Shown: positions 9,367 to 17,532 of the stretch, piece by piece
Layout of the letters: every line of letters begins with the position of its first letter
How positions within the stretch are numbered: position 1 is the stretch's first letter
NCBI RefSeq assembly: GCF_025642155.1
Contig: NZ_CP106798.1
Location: forward strand, 6,572,001-6,636,000
Length of the DNA: 64,000 nt
Reading direction: 5' to 3'
Source of the DNA: Streptomyces sp. HUAS 15-9
GTDB lineage: Bacteria; Actinomycetota; Actinomycetes; Streptomycetales; Streptomycetaceae
Translations under genes and position numbers: made by a program
Notes under the pieces: generated by a model
Told to the model about the DNA's origin: nothing
What the model saw: the letters and a program-made list of their open reading frames with translations, nothing else
Database searches by the model: none

Positions 9367-9707
9367 ATGACCGACATGGAGACGACACGCACGCAGGGCG
9401 TCGAAGGCCTGAATCCGCCTCCGGCCTCCGAGACGGCGGAAACCCTCGCTCTCATGGTCTCCGGACTCGCCACCAACGCCCTGCGCCACGGCGGCGGCCG
9501 CACACCCTCCGACTCGGCGCCACCGTCGACGCGGTGCACGTCGCCGTCACCGACCTCAACCCGTCACCCCCGCGGGAATGTGGCCCCGACCTGGGCGGTG
9601 GCGCCGGCGGGTTCGGGTGGCCCACGGTCCGCCGCCTCACCAGCGAGGCGACCGTCACTCCTGGCCCCGGGCGAGGCAAAACCATCCATGCCCGCCTGCC
9701 ACGGTGA
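9367..9707 (+). pseudogene. Decayed GHKL ATPase (anti-sigma-factor kinase type)
   Basis: The first frame from ATG 9367 contains ETAETLALMVSGLATNALRH, the N-box helix of small regulatory ATPases. After about position 9505 the sense shifts frame and continues as LRLGATVDAVHVAVTDLNP and GGAGGFGWPTVRRLTSEATV (G-box region) to the stop at 9707. Family members normally bind an anti-anti-sigma factor or phosphorylate it. The break in mid-domain should abolish function. With the broken SpoIIE phosphatase nearby, this suggests a lost partner-switching module. Confidence 0.75.
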
Positions 9708-9832
9708 CAGCGCCGCCAAGGGGCAACCATGGCTTGCTGAAGTTGATCTCTTGGAGAGCGGCAGGCGACGGCCAGTCGACAGGAGCCTGCCGCGTGAGTT
9801 CCGACGTCGCACATGGAGCTGTACATCGGATG

Positions 9833-10490
9833 TCAGTCGGGGGCGGCATCTGTGGCTCTGGCGGCGTCCGTGAGGGCGTCGAGCCGGGCGGCGAGGCCGG
9901 GGTGGGTGGTGGCCAGGTGGGGGCGGGTGGCGCCCAGGGGGCGGATGAGGGCGGCGGGGTCGTCGTCGGCGAGGGCCGCGTTCAGCCGCCTGAGCGGGGA
10001 ACGCGCGGCAGCCGGAAGGTCGGTGAGGGCGGTGATCTGGCCGGCGATGCGGCGCAGGTCGGCGGCGTTGCGGCGGGCCCAGGTGGCGGCGCTGCGTTCG
10101 GCGGCGCGATGTTCGCGGGTGGCCTGGACGCGTTGTTCGCCGGTGGTGCCTGCGGGGCCGGGGGCCCCGCAGGTAGCGGCGCTCGGCGGCCTGGCGGCTG
10201 GCGACGCCGAGGGGGTGCGCGAGGTCGGCCCAGCTGGCGCCTGCGTGGCGAGCGGTTTCGATCAGGCCGGTTTCCCATCCGGCGAGCTGCTCGCGCACCT
10301 GCCGCAGCAGTAGCAGGGAGGCCAGGGCCTGCTCAGGGCCGACGCCGGGGACATCGGGGGAGCCGGGGGCCTCGTGCCGGGCGGCGCGCAGGGCGTCGTC
10401 TATGGCGTGCAGGGCCGCCGCGGCGGCCAGAAGCGATGCCGGGTTCTGCGCGCCGGTGCTGGAAGAAGTTGGCTGGTCGGCTGCTGTCAC
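9833..10490 (-). pseudogene. rheA: RheA-type hsp18 transcriptional regulator with one frameshift
   Basis: Starts at GTG 10490 after GGGAGG and ends at TGA 9833, divergent from hsp18. The N-terminal half reads LLAAAAALHAIDDALRAARH, EQALASLLLLRQVREQL and ASWADLAHPLGVASRQAAER, an all-helical region with a helix-turn-helix-like segment. After RRYLRG the sense continues in another frame to the C-terminus RLDALTDAARATDAAPD. The span of 658 bases is one more than a multiple of three, and the shift falls in a C-rich run near 10160-10170. It may be a true mutation or a sequencing error. RheA of S. albus is a thermosensing repressor of hsp18 and of itself; the shared operator at 10535 supports this assignment. 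Confidence 0.7.
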
Positions 10491-10534
10491 GTGCACCTCC
10501 CTCAGACTGTCATCTTTCCGACGACGCTCTTGTT

Positions 10535-10553
10535 TGTCATCCATCGGATGACA
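10535..10553. promoter_or_regulatory. RheA operator between the divergent regulator and hsp18
   Basis: The sequence is TGTCATC, five bases, GATGACA. This matches the inverted repeat reported for RheA binding in Streptomyces albus hsp18 and rheA promoters. It lies 65 bases before the hsp18 ATG and 45 bases before the divergent regulator start, so one site could control both. An extra half-site TGTCATC occurs at about 10508. Confidence 0.85.
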
Positions 10554-10617
10554 TGTTACAACGGTTTCAGTGAGGCGCATTGGCAGCAACTGCCCGAACC
10601 TTCTGGAGGTGTTTTCG

Positions 10618-11049
10618 ATGTTGATGCGCACCGACCCCTTCCGTGAGCTCGACCGGCTGGCTCAGCAGCTGATGGGCCCGGGCACCTGGTCGCGGCCGTC
10701 CGCGATGGCGATGGACGCGTACCGCGAGGGGCACGAGTACGTGGTGGCCTTCGACCTCCCCGGCGTCAGCGCGGACGCGATCGACATCGACGTCGAACGC
10801 AACATGCTGACCGTCAAGGCCGAACGCCGCCCCGTGGCCAAGGGCGACGACGTGCAGATGGAACTCTCCGAGCGGCCGCTGGGCGTCTTCTCCCGCCAGA
10901 TCGTGCTCGCGGACACGCTGGACACCGAGCAGATCAAGGCCGACTACGACGCAGGCGTGCTCACCCTGCGCATCCCGATCGCCGAGCGCGCCAAGCCCCG
11001 CAAGATCTCCATCGGCTCGGGATCCGACCGCAAGGAGATCTCCGGCTGA
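10618..11049 (+). CDS. hsp18: Small heat-shock protein, Hsp20/alpha-crystallin family (143 aa)
   Basis: ATP-independent holdase chaperone. Residues 1-30 are the short N-terminal arm ([20 protein letters not shown]). The alpha-crystallin domain spans about 35-130: [20 protein letters not shown], then the loop [14 protein letters not shown], and [18 protein letters not shown] with the A-x-x-x-L/GVLTL signature. The C-terminal IxI-type tail is KISIGSG. ATG 10618 is preceded by TGGAGG. The protein is closest in type to Streptomyces Hsp18. Expression should be heat-induced by release of a RheA-type repressor from the operator upstream. Two DUF2267 genes follow in the same direction. Confidence 0.93.
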   Translation: MLMRTDPFRELDRLAQQLMGPGTWSRPSAMAMDAYREGHEYVVAFDLPGVSADAIDIDVERNMLTVKAERRPVAKGDDVQMELSERPLGVFSRQIVLADTLDTEQIKADYDAGVLTLRIPIAERAKPRKISIGSGSDRKEISG

Positions 11050-11149
11050 GCCGAACGATCCGGGCCGAACGCCGGCGGAGGACGGGCACCTGATCTCCCC
11101 CTCACCCCGTCCTCCGCACCCCACGGGACGGACTCGAAGAAGGGCGGCG

Positions 11150-11551
11150 ATGAACGTGCCCCTGCGACAAGAAGCGTTCCTGGAACATGTCAGGGAACGC
11201 GGCGAGTACGACAGCCTGTCAGAAGCAGAACGCGCGGCCCGCGTGGTGCTCGCCCTGCTCGGCGCGCGCCTGGTCGGCGAGGTCCGCGCCGAGCTGGCCG
11301 CGCGGCTGCCGGAAGACTTCGCCCTGATCCTCCTCAACCCGCTGCAGAGCAGAGAGCCCCTGCCGCCGGAGCGGTTCCTGCGCGCGACCGCCGCCTGGAT
11401 CGAAGGGGCCACCGAGCAGACCGCCGCCTGGGACGTCAGCGCCGTCCTCAGCACGGTCGCCGACGCGGTCGGCGACGACCTGCTGGGCCAGATCCTGCTC
11501 CAGCTCCCCGCCGGCTACGACCTCCTCTTCGGTCACCCCCAGCCCGCCTGA
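11150..11551 (+). CDS. DUF2267-domain protein (133 aa)
   Basis: Small all-helical cytoplasmic protein. DUF2267 proteins are common near Hsp20, universal-stress and dormancy genes in actinobacteria, but their biochemical role is unknown. The family pattern is complete: FLEHVRERGEYDSLSEAERAAR, VVLALLGARLVGEVRAELAARLP, and the second repeat ending GDDLLGQILLQLPAGYDLLF. ATG 11150 follows GAAGGGCGGCG. It lies 100 bases after hsp18 and is paralogous to the next gene, so the pair probably arose by tandem duplication. Confidence 0.85.
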   Translation: MNVPLRQEAFLEHVRERGEYDSLSEAERAARVVLALLGARLVGEVRAELAARLPEDFALILLNPLQSREPLPPERFLRATAAWIEGATEQTAAWDVSAVLSTVADAVGDDLLGQILLQLPAGYDLLFGHPQPA

Positions 11552-11622
11552 CCACCCACACCCCGGTGCCCTCGCACAGGCACCACGACCTCCGGCGACA
11601 GAAAGGGCAAACGACCCCAGTG

Positions 11623-12048
11623 ATGACCGACCGGCGTGCACCACTCCAGCACACACCCGTGATGACGTACGAGCAGCTGCTGGAGAAGGTCCGCTACGAA
11701 GGCGCCTACCCCACCCGGGAAAGAGCCGAGGAAGCCGTCCGCCTGGTCCTCGCAGGACTCGGACGCCAGCTGACGGGCGACGAACGCGTCGACCTCGCCG
11801 CCCGCCTCCCCTTCGAAGCCGCAACGATCCTCACCGCGCAGATCCCCGACACCCAGCCCCTGACCGGCTGGGCCTTCGTCAAAGACCTCGCCGCCCGCAC
11901 CGGCGCCACCCTGGGCACCACCCGCTGGGACACCGGATCCGTCCTCTGTGTCGTCGCAGCCCTGGCCGGCCCCGACCTCCTCACCCGCATCCTGCATCAA
12001 CTCCCCTCCGGCTACGTTCTGTTGTTCGGCCGCGCCGAACACGAGTGA
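11623..12048 (+). CDS. DUF2267-domain protein, tandem paralogue (141 aa)
   Basis: Second DUF2267 protein, aligned over its length with the gene before it: MTYEQLLEKVRYEGAYPTRE, RAEEAVRLVLAGLGRQLTGD, then GPDLLTRILHQLPSGYVLLF. The start is uncertain. ATG 11623 (or GTG 11620) lies about 12 bases after AGAAAGGG. ATG 11662 would begin exactly at the domain. It is likely co-transcribed with the first copy (71-base gap) and with hsp18. The dispersed repeat at 12106 follows. Confidence 0.83.
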   Translation: MTDRRAPLQHTPVMTYEQLLEKVRYEGAYPTRERAEEAVRLVLAGLGRQLTGDERVDLAARLPFEAATILTAQIPDTQPLTGWAFVKDLAARTGATLGTTRWDTGSVLCVVAALAGPDLLTRILHQLPSGYVLLFGRAEHE

Positions 12049-12105
12049 CGCTGCCCCCCGTTTTCCTGACTCGCGCCGGGATGGCGGGTAGATGCTTTCC
12101 GTCTC

Positions 12106-12230
12106 GGCGCGGACGGCGGCAGGTCGTCTCGACGCTGAGATGACGCTCGTTCTGACGGGTTGTCACCTTGCGGCGGCCGGACCCATCAGTGATCTTGCCG
12201 CTTCTGGCTCATCGGCGCCTGGCGCGCCCG
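12106..12230. repeat. Copy B of the ~120-bp dispersed repeat
   Basis: Matches 4564-4685 (see that entry). It abuts the broken 5' end of the Mrp pseudogene, so the element end may mark the point where that gene was cut. Confidence 0.75.
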
Positions 12231-12234
12231 CACG

Positions 12235-12978
12235 GTGAACCTGGCCGCGGCGACGGCCGACCGCGGGCTGTCGGTGGGCGTCTGGACGCCGACATCCACG
12301 GTCATTCGGTCCCGCGGATGCTGGGCGCCTGGGCCAATCCCACCCAGGTCGAGAAGATGATCACGCCGCCACGGGTCAACGGCGTGAAGGTGATCTCCAT
12401 CGGAATGTCACCCCGGGCAACGCACCCGTGGTCTGGCGTGGCCCGATGCTGCACCGCGCGCTGCGGCAGTTCCTCGCCGACGTCTACTGGGGCGACCTGG
12501 ACGTCCTCCTCCTCGACCTGCCGCAGGGCACCGGCGATATCGCGATCTCGGTCGCCCAACTGCTTCCGCGCGCGGAGCTCTTGGTGGTGACCACCCCGCA
12601 GCCCGCCGCTGCCGAGGTCGCCGAGCGGGCCGGCGCCATCGCCCTGCAGACGGGCCAGCGAGTGGCCGGCGTCGTGGAGAACATGTCCTGGCTCCTGATG
12701 CCGGACGGGTCACGGGCCGAACCCTTCGGCTCCGGAGGCGGCCAGACAGTCGCCGGCTCGCTCTCCCGCAAGGTCGGCACTTACGTCCCCCTCCTCGGCC
12801 AGGTACCTCTCGACCCCCGCCTCCGCGAAGCGGGCGACGCCGGCACCCCGCTGGTGCTCAAGACCCCGGAGGCTCCGGCGGCGACGACCCCCTGCGCGCC
12901 ATCGCCGAAAACCTCGCCGTACGCCCACGCGGCCCGGCAGGTCGGCAGCTCCCCGTCAGCCCGTCGGGAGGGTCATGA
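12235..12978 (+). pseudogene. Mrp/ApbC-type iron-sulfur carrier ATPase, 5'-truncated and frameshifted
   Basis: Mrp proteins are P-loop ATPases that carry iron-sulfur clusters. Here the sense begins at VNLAAATADRGLSVGV; the KGGVGKS P-loop expected just before is missing and the dispersed repeat stands in its place. It changes frame near 12290 (DADIHGHSVPRMLGAW, NGVKVISIGM) and again near 12415. It then runs long in one frame: NAPVVWRGPMLHRALRQFLA, LLDLPQGTGDIAISVAQL, VVENMSW, GGGQTVAGSLSRK. A last shift near 12870 gives GGDDPLRAIAENLAV to TGA 12976. The CxxC usually after VVENMS is absent. It is not functional. Confidence 0.85.
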
Positions 12979-13318
12979 TGTGCGAGCCGGCGTTCGGACC
13001 GAGCGGTGGCGGATCGCCGGGTCGTCCAGCGACTCCGGCAGACGGCGGCGGAACTTCTCCCGGTACAGCGCGAGGACCTCGGCGTCCGTGCCCGAGACGT
13101 CCCTCGGGGTGGATGCGGGGTGGATGCGGGGTGCTGTGGGAGCGAGCGGGGGCGGATCCCCGGGTGAGCTGGTTGCCGCCGTCCTGCTCAGCCCTGAGCG
13201 GGACGGACTCCCGGCCTTGACGCCCGTGTGACGCTCTGGGCGTCTGCACGAAGGGCCATGAGCCGAGAAGACGGCTGTGACCAGGGCTTTTCTGGTTTCC
13301 GTTCAGGCCGACATTCTT
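12979..13318. other. Gene-poor right end of accessory segment
   Basis: No intact gene. On the minus strand a protein-like fragment reads TDAEVLALYREKFRRRLPES up to a stop near 12975, with no credible start. It may be the tail of a lost gene. It is not recognised. Confidence 0.4.
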
Positions 13319-13388
13319 CCGATGACGCATCATGTGGAGTGCACGGCGATCCTTGAGCCTGCGGCGAAGAGTGGCTGACCTGCGGCTT
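13319..13388 (+). repeat. Right copy of the 70-bp direct repeat; orphan C-terminus of an rRNA methyltransferase gene
   Basis: Read in frame it gives PMTHHVECTAILEPAAKSG and a stop, the conserved end of RumA/TrmA-type methyltransferases. It is followed by the same ten bases (CCTGCGGCTT) as the left copy at 4412-4421. Nothing else of a methyltransferase gene lies upstream. Confidence 0.85.
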
Positions 13389-13432
13389 TGTCGCAGTGGT
13401 CGTCCGAGGCCGGAGCCTCGTGGGACAAGGCC

Positions 13433-13882
13433 CTAGTCGCTCACCGCCCGTCGGATGCCGGTGACCAGGTCGGGGTGGATGCGTACGAGGTGGTCCGGGC
13501 CGTGGGCCGACTGCGGGCGCAGTGCCGCGCGGTAACGCGCCACCTGCTCCGGGTCCGTGACGAGGTGGCAGTGGCCGGTGGCGACGACGCTCCACCGCAG
13601 GCCGGTGTTGTGGTCGATCTCGTCGGCATGGTAGGCGACGGCGACGCCTTGGGAGTCCGCCTGCTCCGTGGGGGCGGTGAGGGCGGCGCCGTTGCGGGCG
13701 CAGACGATGATGTCGCCGTCGTCGAGGATGTGGTCGACGGGGCGTACGGCGGGCAGCGCCCGCTGCGGGAAGTCGATCGGTAGGACGATGCGGCCCAGGG
13801 GGACGCTGCTGAGCAGGCGCAGGGCTTCGTCGGGGGCCAGTTCTACGGTGCGGCGCGGCTCGGGAGGTAGCCGATGCGTCAT
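13433..13882 (-). CDS. Pyridoxamine 5'-phosphate oxidase-like flavin-nucleotide-binding protein (149 aa)
   Basis: Split-beta-barrel protein of the FMN/F420-binding superfamily, often linked with stress or dormancy genes in actinobacteria. Residues 10-40 read ELAPDEALRLLSSVPLGRIV, then PAVRPVDHILDDGDIIVCAR, and WSVVATGHCHLVTDPEQVAR near 100-120, the usual order for this family. ATG 13882 is preceded by GAAGGA. It lies 45 bases beyond the right repeat, so it may belong to the chromosome next to the inserted segment. The cofactor and substrate cannot be read from the sequence. Confidence 0.82.
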   Translation of the reverse strand: MTHRLPPEPRRTVELAPDEALRLLSSVPLGRIVLPIDFPQRALPAVRPVDHILDDGDIIVCARNGAALTAPTEQADSQGVAVAYHADEIDHNTGLRWSVVATGHCHLVTDPEQVARYRAALRPQSAHGPDHLVRIHPDLVTGIRRAVSD

Positions 13883-14199
13883 GAGCGGATGTCCTTCGCG
13901 CACGGCGGTACTCGTCCGCCGCACAGGGTCGGTGCCACTGAGGTCTGGCGGCCCCCATGCAACGCGTTTCGGCCTTGCGCTGCCAGAGCCGTTCGGCCCA
14001 TAGGTGTATGTGATGTAGGCCACATCAGAGAGGGCTGGGGCGGGGTGACCCTCGTGTGTCACGCTTGCCGCACGTCTCCCGTGCCCGAAAGCGGGTGTGC
14101 CCGGCGCCTTGTGCCGACGAAGACGATCTCCGGGCGGCGTCGCCCGCTTCGCCCTCCGCGCCGACGAGGCCGCCGCTGATCCACCCTCAGTTTCGAAGT
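13883..14199. other. Intergenic region between divergent PPOX-like gene and cluster 1
   Basis: No gene seen. It should hold the divergent promoters of the PPOX-like gene and of the aldolase gene. Confidence 0.5.
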
Positions 14200-14223
14200 G
14201 CCCCCGTGCATGTGCCCGGGGGC
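14200..14223 (+). terminator. Hairpin in the leader of the aldolase gene
   Basis: GCCCCCG at 14200-14206, a 10-base loop, CGGGGGC at 14217-14223, then TTCTT. This is an intrinsic-terminator shape 44 bases ahead of the aldolase ATG. No plus-strand gene lies upstream, so it may act as an attenuator for cluster 1. Confidence 0.5.
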
Positions 14224-14267
14224 TTCTTCATGTGCCCGAAATCCACCGTGAGTTGAAGGAGCACCGG

Positions 14268-15020
14268 ATGGTGACTGGAAAAGAACGCCGACTTCGCCGG
14301 CTCCTCGGGGAGGACGGCAAGACCCTGCTGGTCGCCGTCGACCATTCCCTGACGCTCGGTGCCATCGGCGGTCTGACGGACATGGGTTCCGTCATGGACG
14401 CGGCCGTGGCGGGCGGCGCCGACGGCGTGGTCAGTCACCGTGGCTCCGCCGCCCGCTGCATGCCCGTGCAGCGCGGGACCGCGCTCGTCGTCCATCTCTC
14501 GGGCGCCACGGCGCTGAGCCCGCGATCGGAGCTGAAGACGCGGGTCTGTGCCCCGGAGGCGGCGCTCGCGCTGGGGGCCGACGCCCTCTCCGCCCACGTC
14601 ACGCTGGGCGGTGGCTCGGCCGAGGACCGCGCAGCGCTCGCCGATCTCGGCTCGCTCGCCGCAGACTGCGACCGGCTGGGCATACCGCTGCTGGCGATGA
14701 CGTACGTGCGCACCGAGGCGCCCGACCCCGGTCCCGCCGTGCTGCACGCGGCGCGCATCGCGGCCGAACTGGGCGCGGACATCGTCAAGGCGGCTCATCC
14801 GGGCGACGAGCATGTGGCGGAACTGGCGGCCACCGTGCCCGCGCCGGTCGTGCTGGCGGGCGGTCAGGCGGACAGCGGCTGGGACGAGTTCTGCGAGTCC
14901 GCGAAGGCCGCGATGGGCGCCGGCGTCGCGGGCCTGTGCGTCGGCCGCCGTATGTTCGGGGCCGCCGATCCCGTGCGCGCCACCGCCGACCTGCGGGCGA
15001 TCGTCCATGGTGAAGGCTGA
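14268..15020 (+). CDS. GriI/ADTH-synthase-like class I aldolase (DeoC/LacD fold, 250 aa)
   Basis: Predicted to join aspartate semialdehyde and a C3 phosphate into the seven-carbon precursor of an aminohydroxybenzoate ring, as GriI does in 3-amino-4-hydroxybenzoate synthesis. The TIM-barrel sequence includes LLVAVDHSLTLGAIGGL (phosphate and substrate end), LLAMTYVRTEAPDP (catalytic tyrosine region) and ELGADIVKAAHPGD (Schiff-base lysine). VVLAGGQADSGWDEFCES forms the C-terminal phosphate loop. ATG 14268 follows TGAAGGAG. The ligase starts 12 bases after its stop. A GriH-type dehydroquinate synthase II at 19937 supplies the partner step, which makes this assignment stronger than homology alone. 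Confidence 0.85.
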   Translation: MVTGKERRLRRLLGEDGKTLLVAVDHSLTLGAIGGLTDMGSVMDAAVAGGADGVVSHRGSAARCMPVQRGTALVVHLSGATALSPRSELKTRVCAPEAALALGADALSAHVTLGGGSAEDRAALADLGSLAADCDRLGIPLLAMTYVRTEAPDPGPAVLHAARIAAELGADIVKAAHPGDEHVAELAATVPAPVVLAGGQADSGWDEFCESAKAAMGAGVAGLCVGRRMFGAADPVRATADLRAIVHGEG

Positions 15021-15032
15021 GGGCGACCGGGC

Positions 15033-16640
15033 ATGAAGCGGCGTACCACGTCGTACTTCCATCTCGGCCGGATCTTCGAGTGGCATGCCGAGCGGTCCGC
15101 CCAGAGCGTGCTGCACCTCGACCGGCCGTTCGACATCGCACCCGAGGCGGGCCTCGTCCACGACGGGCCCGCGCTCGCGGCGACGGTGCGGGAGCTCTCG
15201 GACTGTCTGCACGTCGGCGGTCTGCGGCAGGGCGACCGGGTCGTCGTGGCCAAGGAGAACCACTTCGACATGGTTCTGCTGGCGGCGGGTGCGGCCAGGA
15301 TCGGCGCCGTTCCCGTCATGGTCGCAGCGGCCAACTCGCCGGAGGCAGTGCGCACCATGGTGGAGCGGGCCGCCCCGCGGCTCCTGATCACGGGTCCTGG
15401 TCTGCTCTCCCGGGCCGTCGAGGCCGGGGTCGAACTCGCCGACCGGAGCGTGCGGATCGTCCGCGTCGGGCCGGAGGGCAGCGGCACCGGCACCGCGGTG
15501 CCGCTGGACGAGCTGCGCGGCGGGGCGACGGCGCCCGTGCGGCTCGGCGGCGACGACGATCCCATGGTCGCCACGCACACGTCCGGCACGACCGGAGTGC
15601 CCAAACTCGTGCTGCACACGGCGAACACGGCCATCGGCAGGTTTCCCCCACGGATGGAGCGCTACCGGCTTCCGTTTCTCACCACCCGCCGCGGCGACGT
15701 GGTGGCCGCGGCGGTCTCCTTCGCGCACATCCGGGTCATGGCGTGGACGGCGTCCCAGCTCAAGATGGCACCGCGCAAACTGGTGGCCGTCTCGGACCCG
15801 CTCGTGGCCAACATGGAGAGCATCCTGGAGGAACACCGGCCCACCTCCATCGAGGCGTTCCCCAACGTGTTCCAGTACTGGGAGCAACTGGTGGACGAAC
15901 GGCCGGAGTTGTTCGCCCAGACGCGGCTGTACGTGAGCACCTTCGACGCGGTGCACCCGCGGACCGTCCGCAAGTTCCTCAGCGCCTCGGCCGGCCGGTT
16001 CCCCACCTGGGGTTGGGGCCTCGGCCAGTCCGAGATCACCGGCATCGTCGCCAACCTGTTCACCCGCCGCACGGTGCGCGCCGGCCGTCCGGAGGCGACC
16101 AACCTGGGCTGGCCGATGCTGCTGCGGCTGAAGGTGGTCGACCCCGAGACCGGCCGTCGGCAGCCACGGGGCAAGCCGGGGATGATCATGGTCTCCACGA
16201 AGGCGCGGTGCCTGAGCTACCTGGGGGAGGACGACCGCTATCGAGCCAAGCTCAACGGCCGGTGGTGGAACAGCGGTGACCTCGGCGAGCGGGTGGGACT
16301 CGGGCGGGTCCGCCTGCTCGACCGGGAGGTGGACATGATCCCGGGCATCAGCTGCATAGAGCTGGAGAGCACGTTGCTGGAGCGGCTCGACAACGCCTCG
16401 GACGTCACCATTCTCGGTGTTCCGGGACAGGCTCCCGTCCCCGTTCTGTGCATGCGCGGAAACCGGTTGGACCCGGAGGAATGGCAGCGTGCCGTCACCG
16501 GGCTGCCGGAACTCGCGGAGCCGCGCGTCGTGCCCTGGGAAGAGGTCCCGAGGACGGCCACCTGGAAGGTCCGCAGGGCCGTACTGCGTGAGCAGGTTCT
16601 CGGCACGAACGCGACTGTCGGCAGCGGGAAATGGACATGA
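15033..16640 (+). CDS. AMP-forming acyl/aryl-acid ligase (ANL superfamily, 535 aa)
   Basis: Adenylates a carboxylic acid, here probably an aminohydroxybenzoate or a prenylated derivative. Core motifs are visible: THTSGTTGVPKLVLHT (phosphate loop, about residue 180), WGWGLGQSEITG (in place of the usual YGxTE, about 330), NSGDLGE near residue 410. The C-terminal lysine segment is RTATWKVRRAVL near 515. The hinge LLDREVDMIPGI replaces the usual GRxDDxIK, so this is a divergent member. No carrier domain is present, so the product is either a free acyl-AMP or a CoA ester. It follows the aldolase gene in an operon. Confidence 0.85.
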   Translation: MKRRTTSYFHLGRIFEWHAERSAQSVLHLDRPFDIAPEAGLVHDGPALAATVRELSDCLHVGGLRQGDRVVVAKENHFDMVLLAAGAARIGAVPVMVAAANSPEAVRTMVERAAPRLLITGPGLLSRAVEAGVELADRSVRIVRVGPEGSGTGTAVPLDELRGGATAPVRLGGDDDPMVATHTSGTTGVPKLVLHTANTAIGRFPPRMERYRLPFLTTRRGDVVAAAVSFAHIRVMAWTASQLKMAPRKLVAVSDPLVANMESILEEHRPTSIEAFPNVFQYWEQLVDERPELFAQTRLYVSTFDAVHPRTVRKFLSASAGRFPTWGWGLGQSEITGIVANLFTRRTVRAGRPEATNLGWPMLLRLKVVDPETGRRQPRGKPGMIMVSTKARCLSYLGEDDRYRAKLNGRWWNSGDLGERVGLGRVRLLDREVDMIPGISCIELESTLLERLDNASDVTILGVPGQAPVPVLCMRGNRLDPEEWQRAVTGLPELAEPRVVPWEEVPRTATWKVRRAVLREQVLGTNATVGSGKWT

Positions 16641-16668
16641 ACCGACAAGACTGGAAAGCAGGTGTGCC

Positions 16669-17433
16669 GTGAACTGGCTGCCGCCGGCACTCGTCGACCT
16701 CCCCTCCGTCGCTCCCTCGGCCTCGGAGCCGAGGGACTTCAGGAACGGCTGGTTCTGGGCCATCGTCGTGGGGATCGCGCTGTTCTGGTTCCTCGCCTAC
16801 TGCCTTGCCATCCACCGGGCCTATGTGGACAAGCGCACCGGAATCCCCACGGTCGTGGTCGCGATCAACTTCTCCTGGGAGTTCGTGCATTCCTTCGTCA
16901 TCGACCAGGAGCCCGCGCAGCGTCCGGCCAATTTCATCTGGTTCTTCTTCGACATCATCATCGTGTACCAGGTGATGAAGTACGGGAAGAAGGACTTCCC
17001 CAAGCTGACGGAGCGGAACTTCCAGCGGCTGTTCTGGGGGATCTGCGGCTACTGCGCGGTGCAGCACTACCTGATGGCCTATGAATTCCGTGACGTGCTC
17101 GGCATGTACAGCGGTGTGGCCCTCAACGTGGGTCTCAGCGCGTCCTTCATCATCACCCTCAGACAGCGCCGGTCGTCCGCCGGCCAGTCGGTGCACATCG
17201 CCGTCTGCAAGACGCTGGGGTCCTTCCTCGCCGGCCTGAACGTGCTCATCATCTTCCCGAGCCGCGCCCTCGTGCTGTTCTGGTTCGTCATCATTCTCGT
17301 GCTGGACCTGACCTACGTCCGGATGGTCTTCCGGCAGATTCGGGCCGAGGGCCAGTCTCCCTGGGCGCTCAACAGGCCGCCTGTGACGGATCCGGTCGTC
17401 CACGAGCCGTCGACCGCCCCGGCCGTCGCCTGA
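16669..17433 (+). CDS. Pyr4-like integral-membrane terpene cyclase (254 aa)
   Basis: Predicted seven-helix membrane protein of the Pyr4/PaxB/DmtA1 type, which folds prenylated aromatic substrates by protonation. Hydrophobic segments include FWAIVVGIALFWFLAYCLA (about 25-45), FIWFFFDIIIVYQVMKY and ALVLFWFVIILVLDLTYV. Conserved acidic residues sit in SWEFVHSFV (Glu), FFFDIIIVYQ (Asp) and MAYEFRDVLG (Glu), matching catalytic acidic positions of the family. GTG 16669 is used because hydrophobic homology begins soon after; the upstream reading frame overlaps the ligase gene. Together with UbiA, polyprenyl synthase and DXS genes it points to a meroterpenoid scaffold. Confidence 0.8.
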   Translation: MNWLPPALVDLPSVAPSASEPRDFRNGWFWAIVVGIALFWFLAYCLAIHRAYVDKRTGIPTVVVAINFSWEFVHSFVIDQEPAQRPANFIWFFFDIIIVYQVMKYGKKDFPKLTERNFQRLFWGICGYCAVQHYLMAYEFRDVLGMYSGVALNVGLSASFIITLRQRRSSAGQSVHIAVCKTLGSFLAGLNVLIIFPSRALVLFWFVIILVLDLTYVRMVFRQIRAEGQSPWALNRPPVTDPVVHEPSTAPAVA

Positions 17434-17532
17434 CCGGGGGCGTCACCGCGCGCTGCTCGGCGCCTTGTGCCACCGCCTCGTGCCACCGAGAAGAAACAGA
17501 GAAAGCAACACAGGAAGAGGAAGACCGCCACC

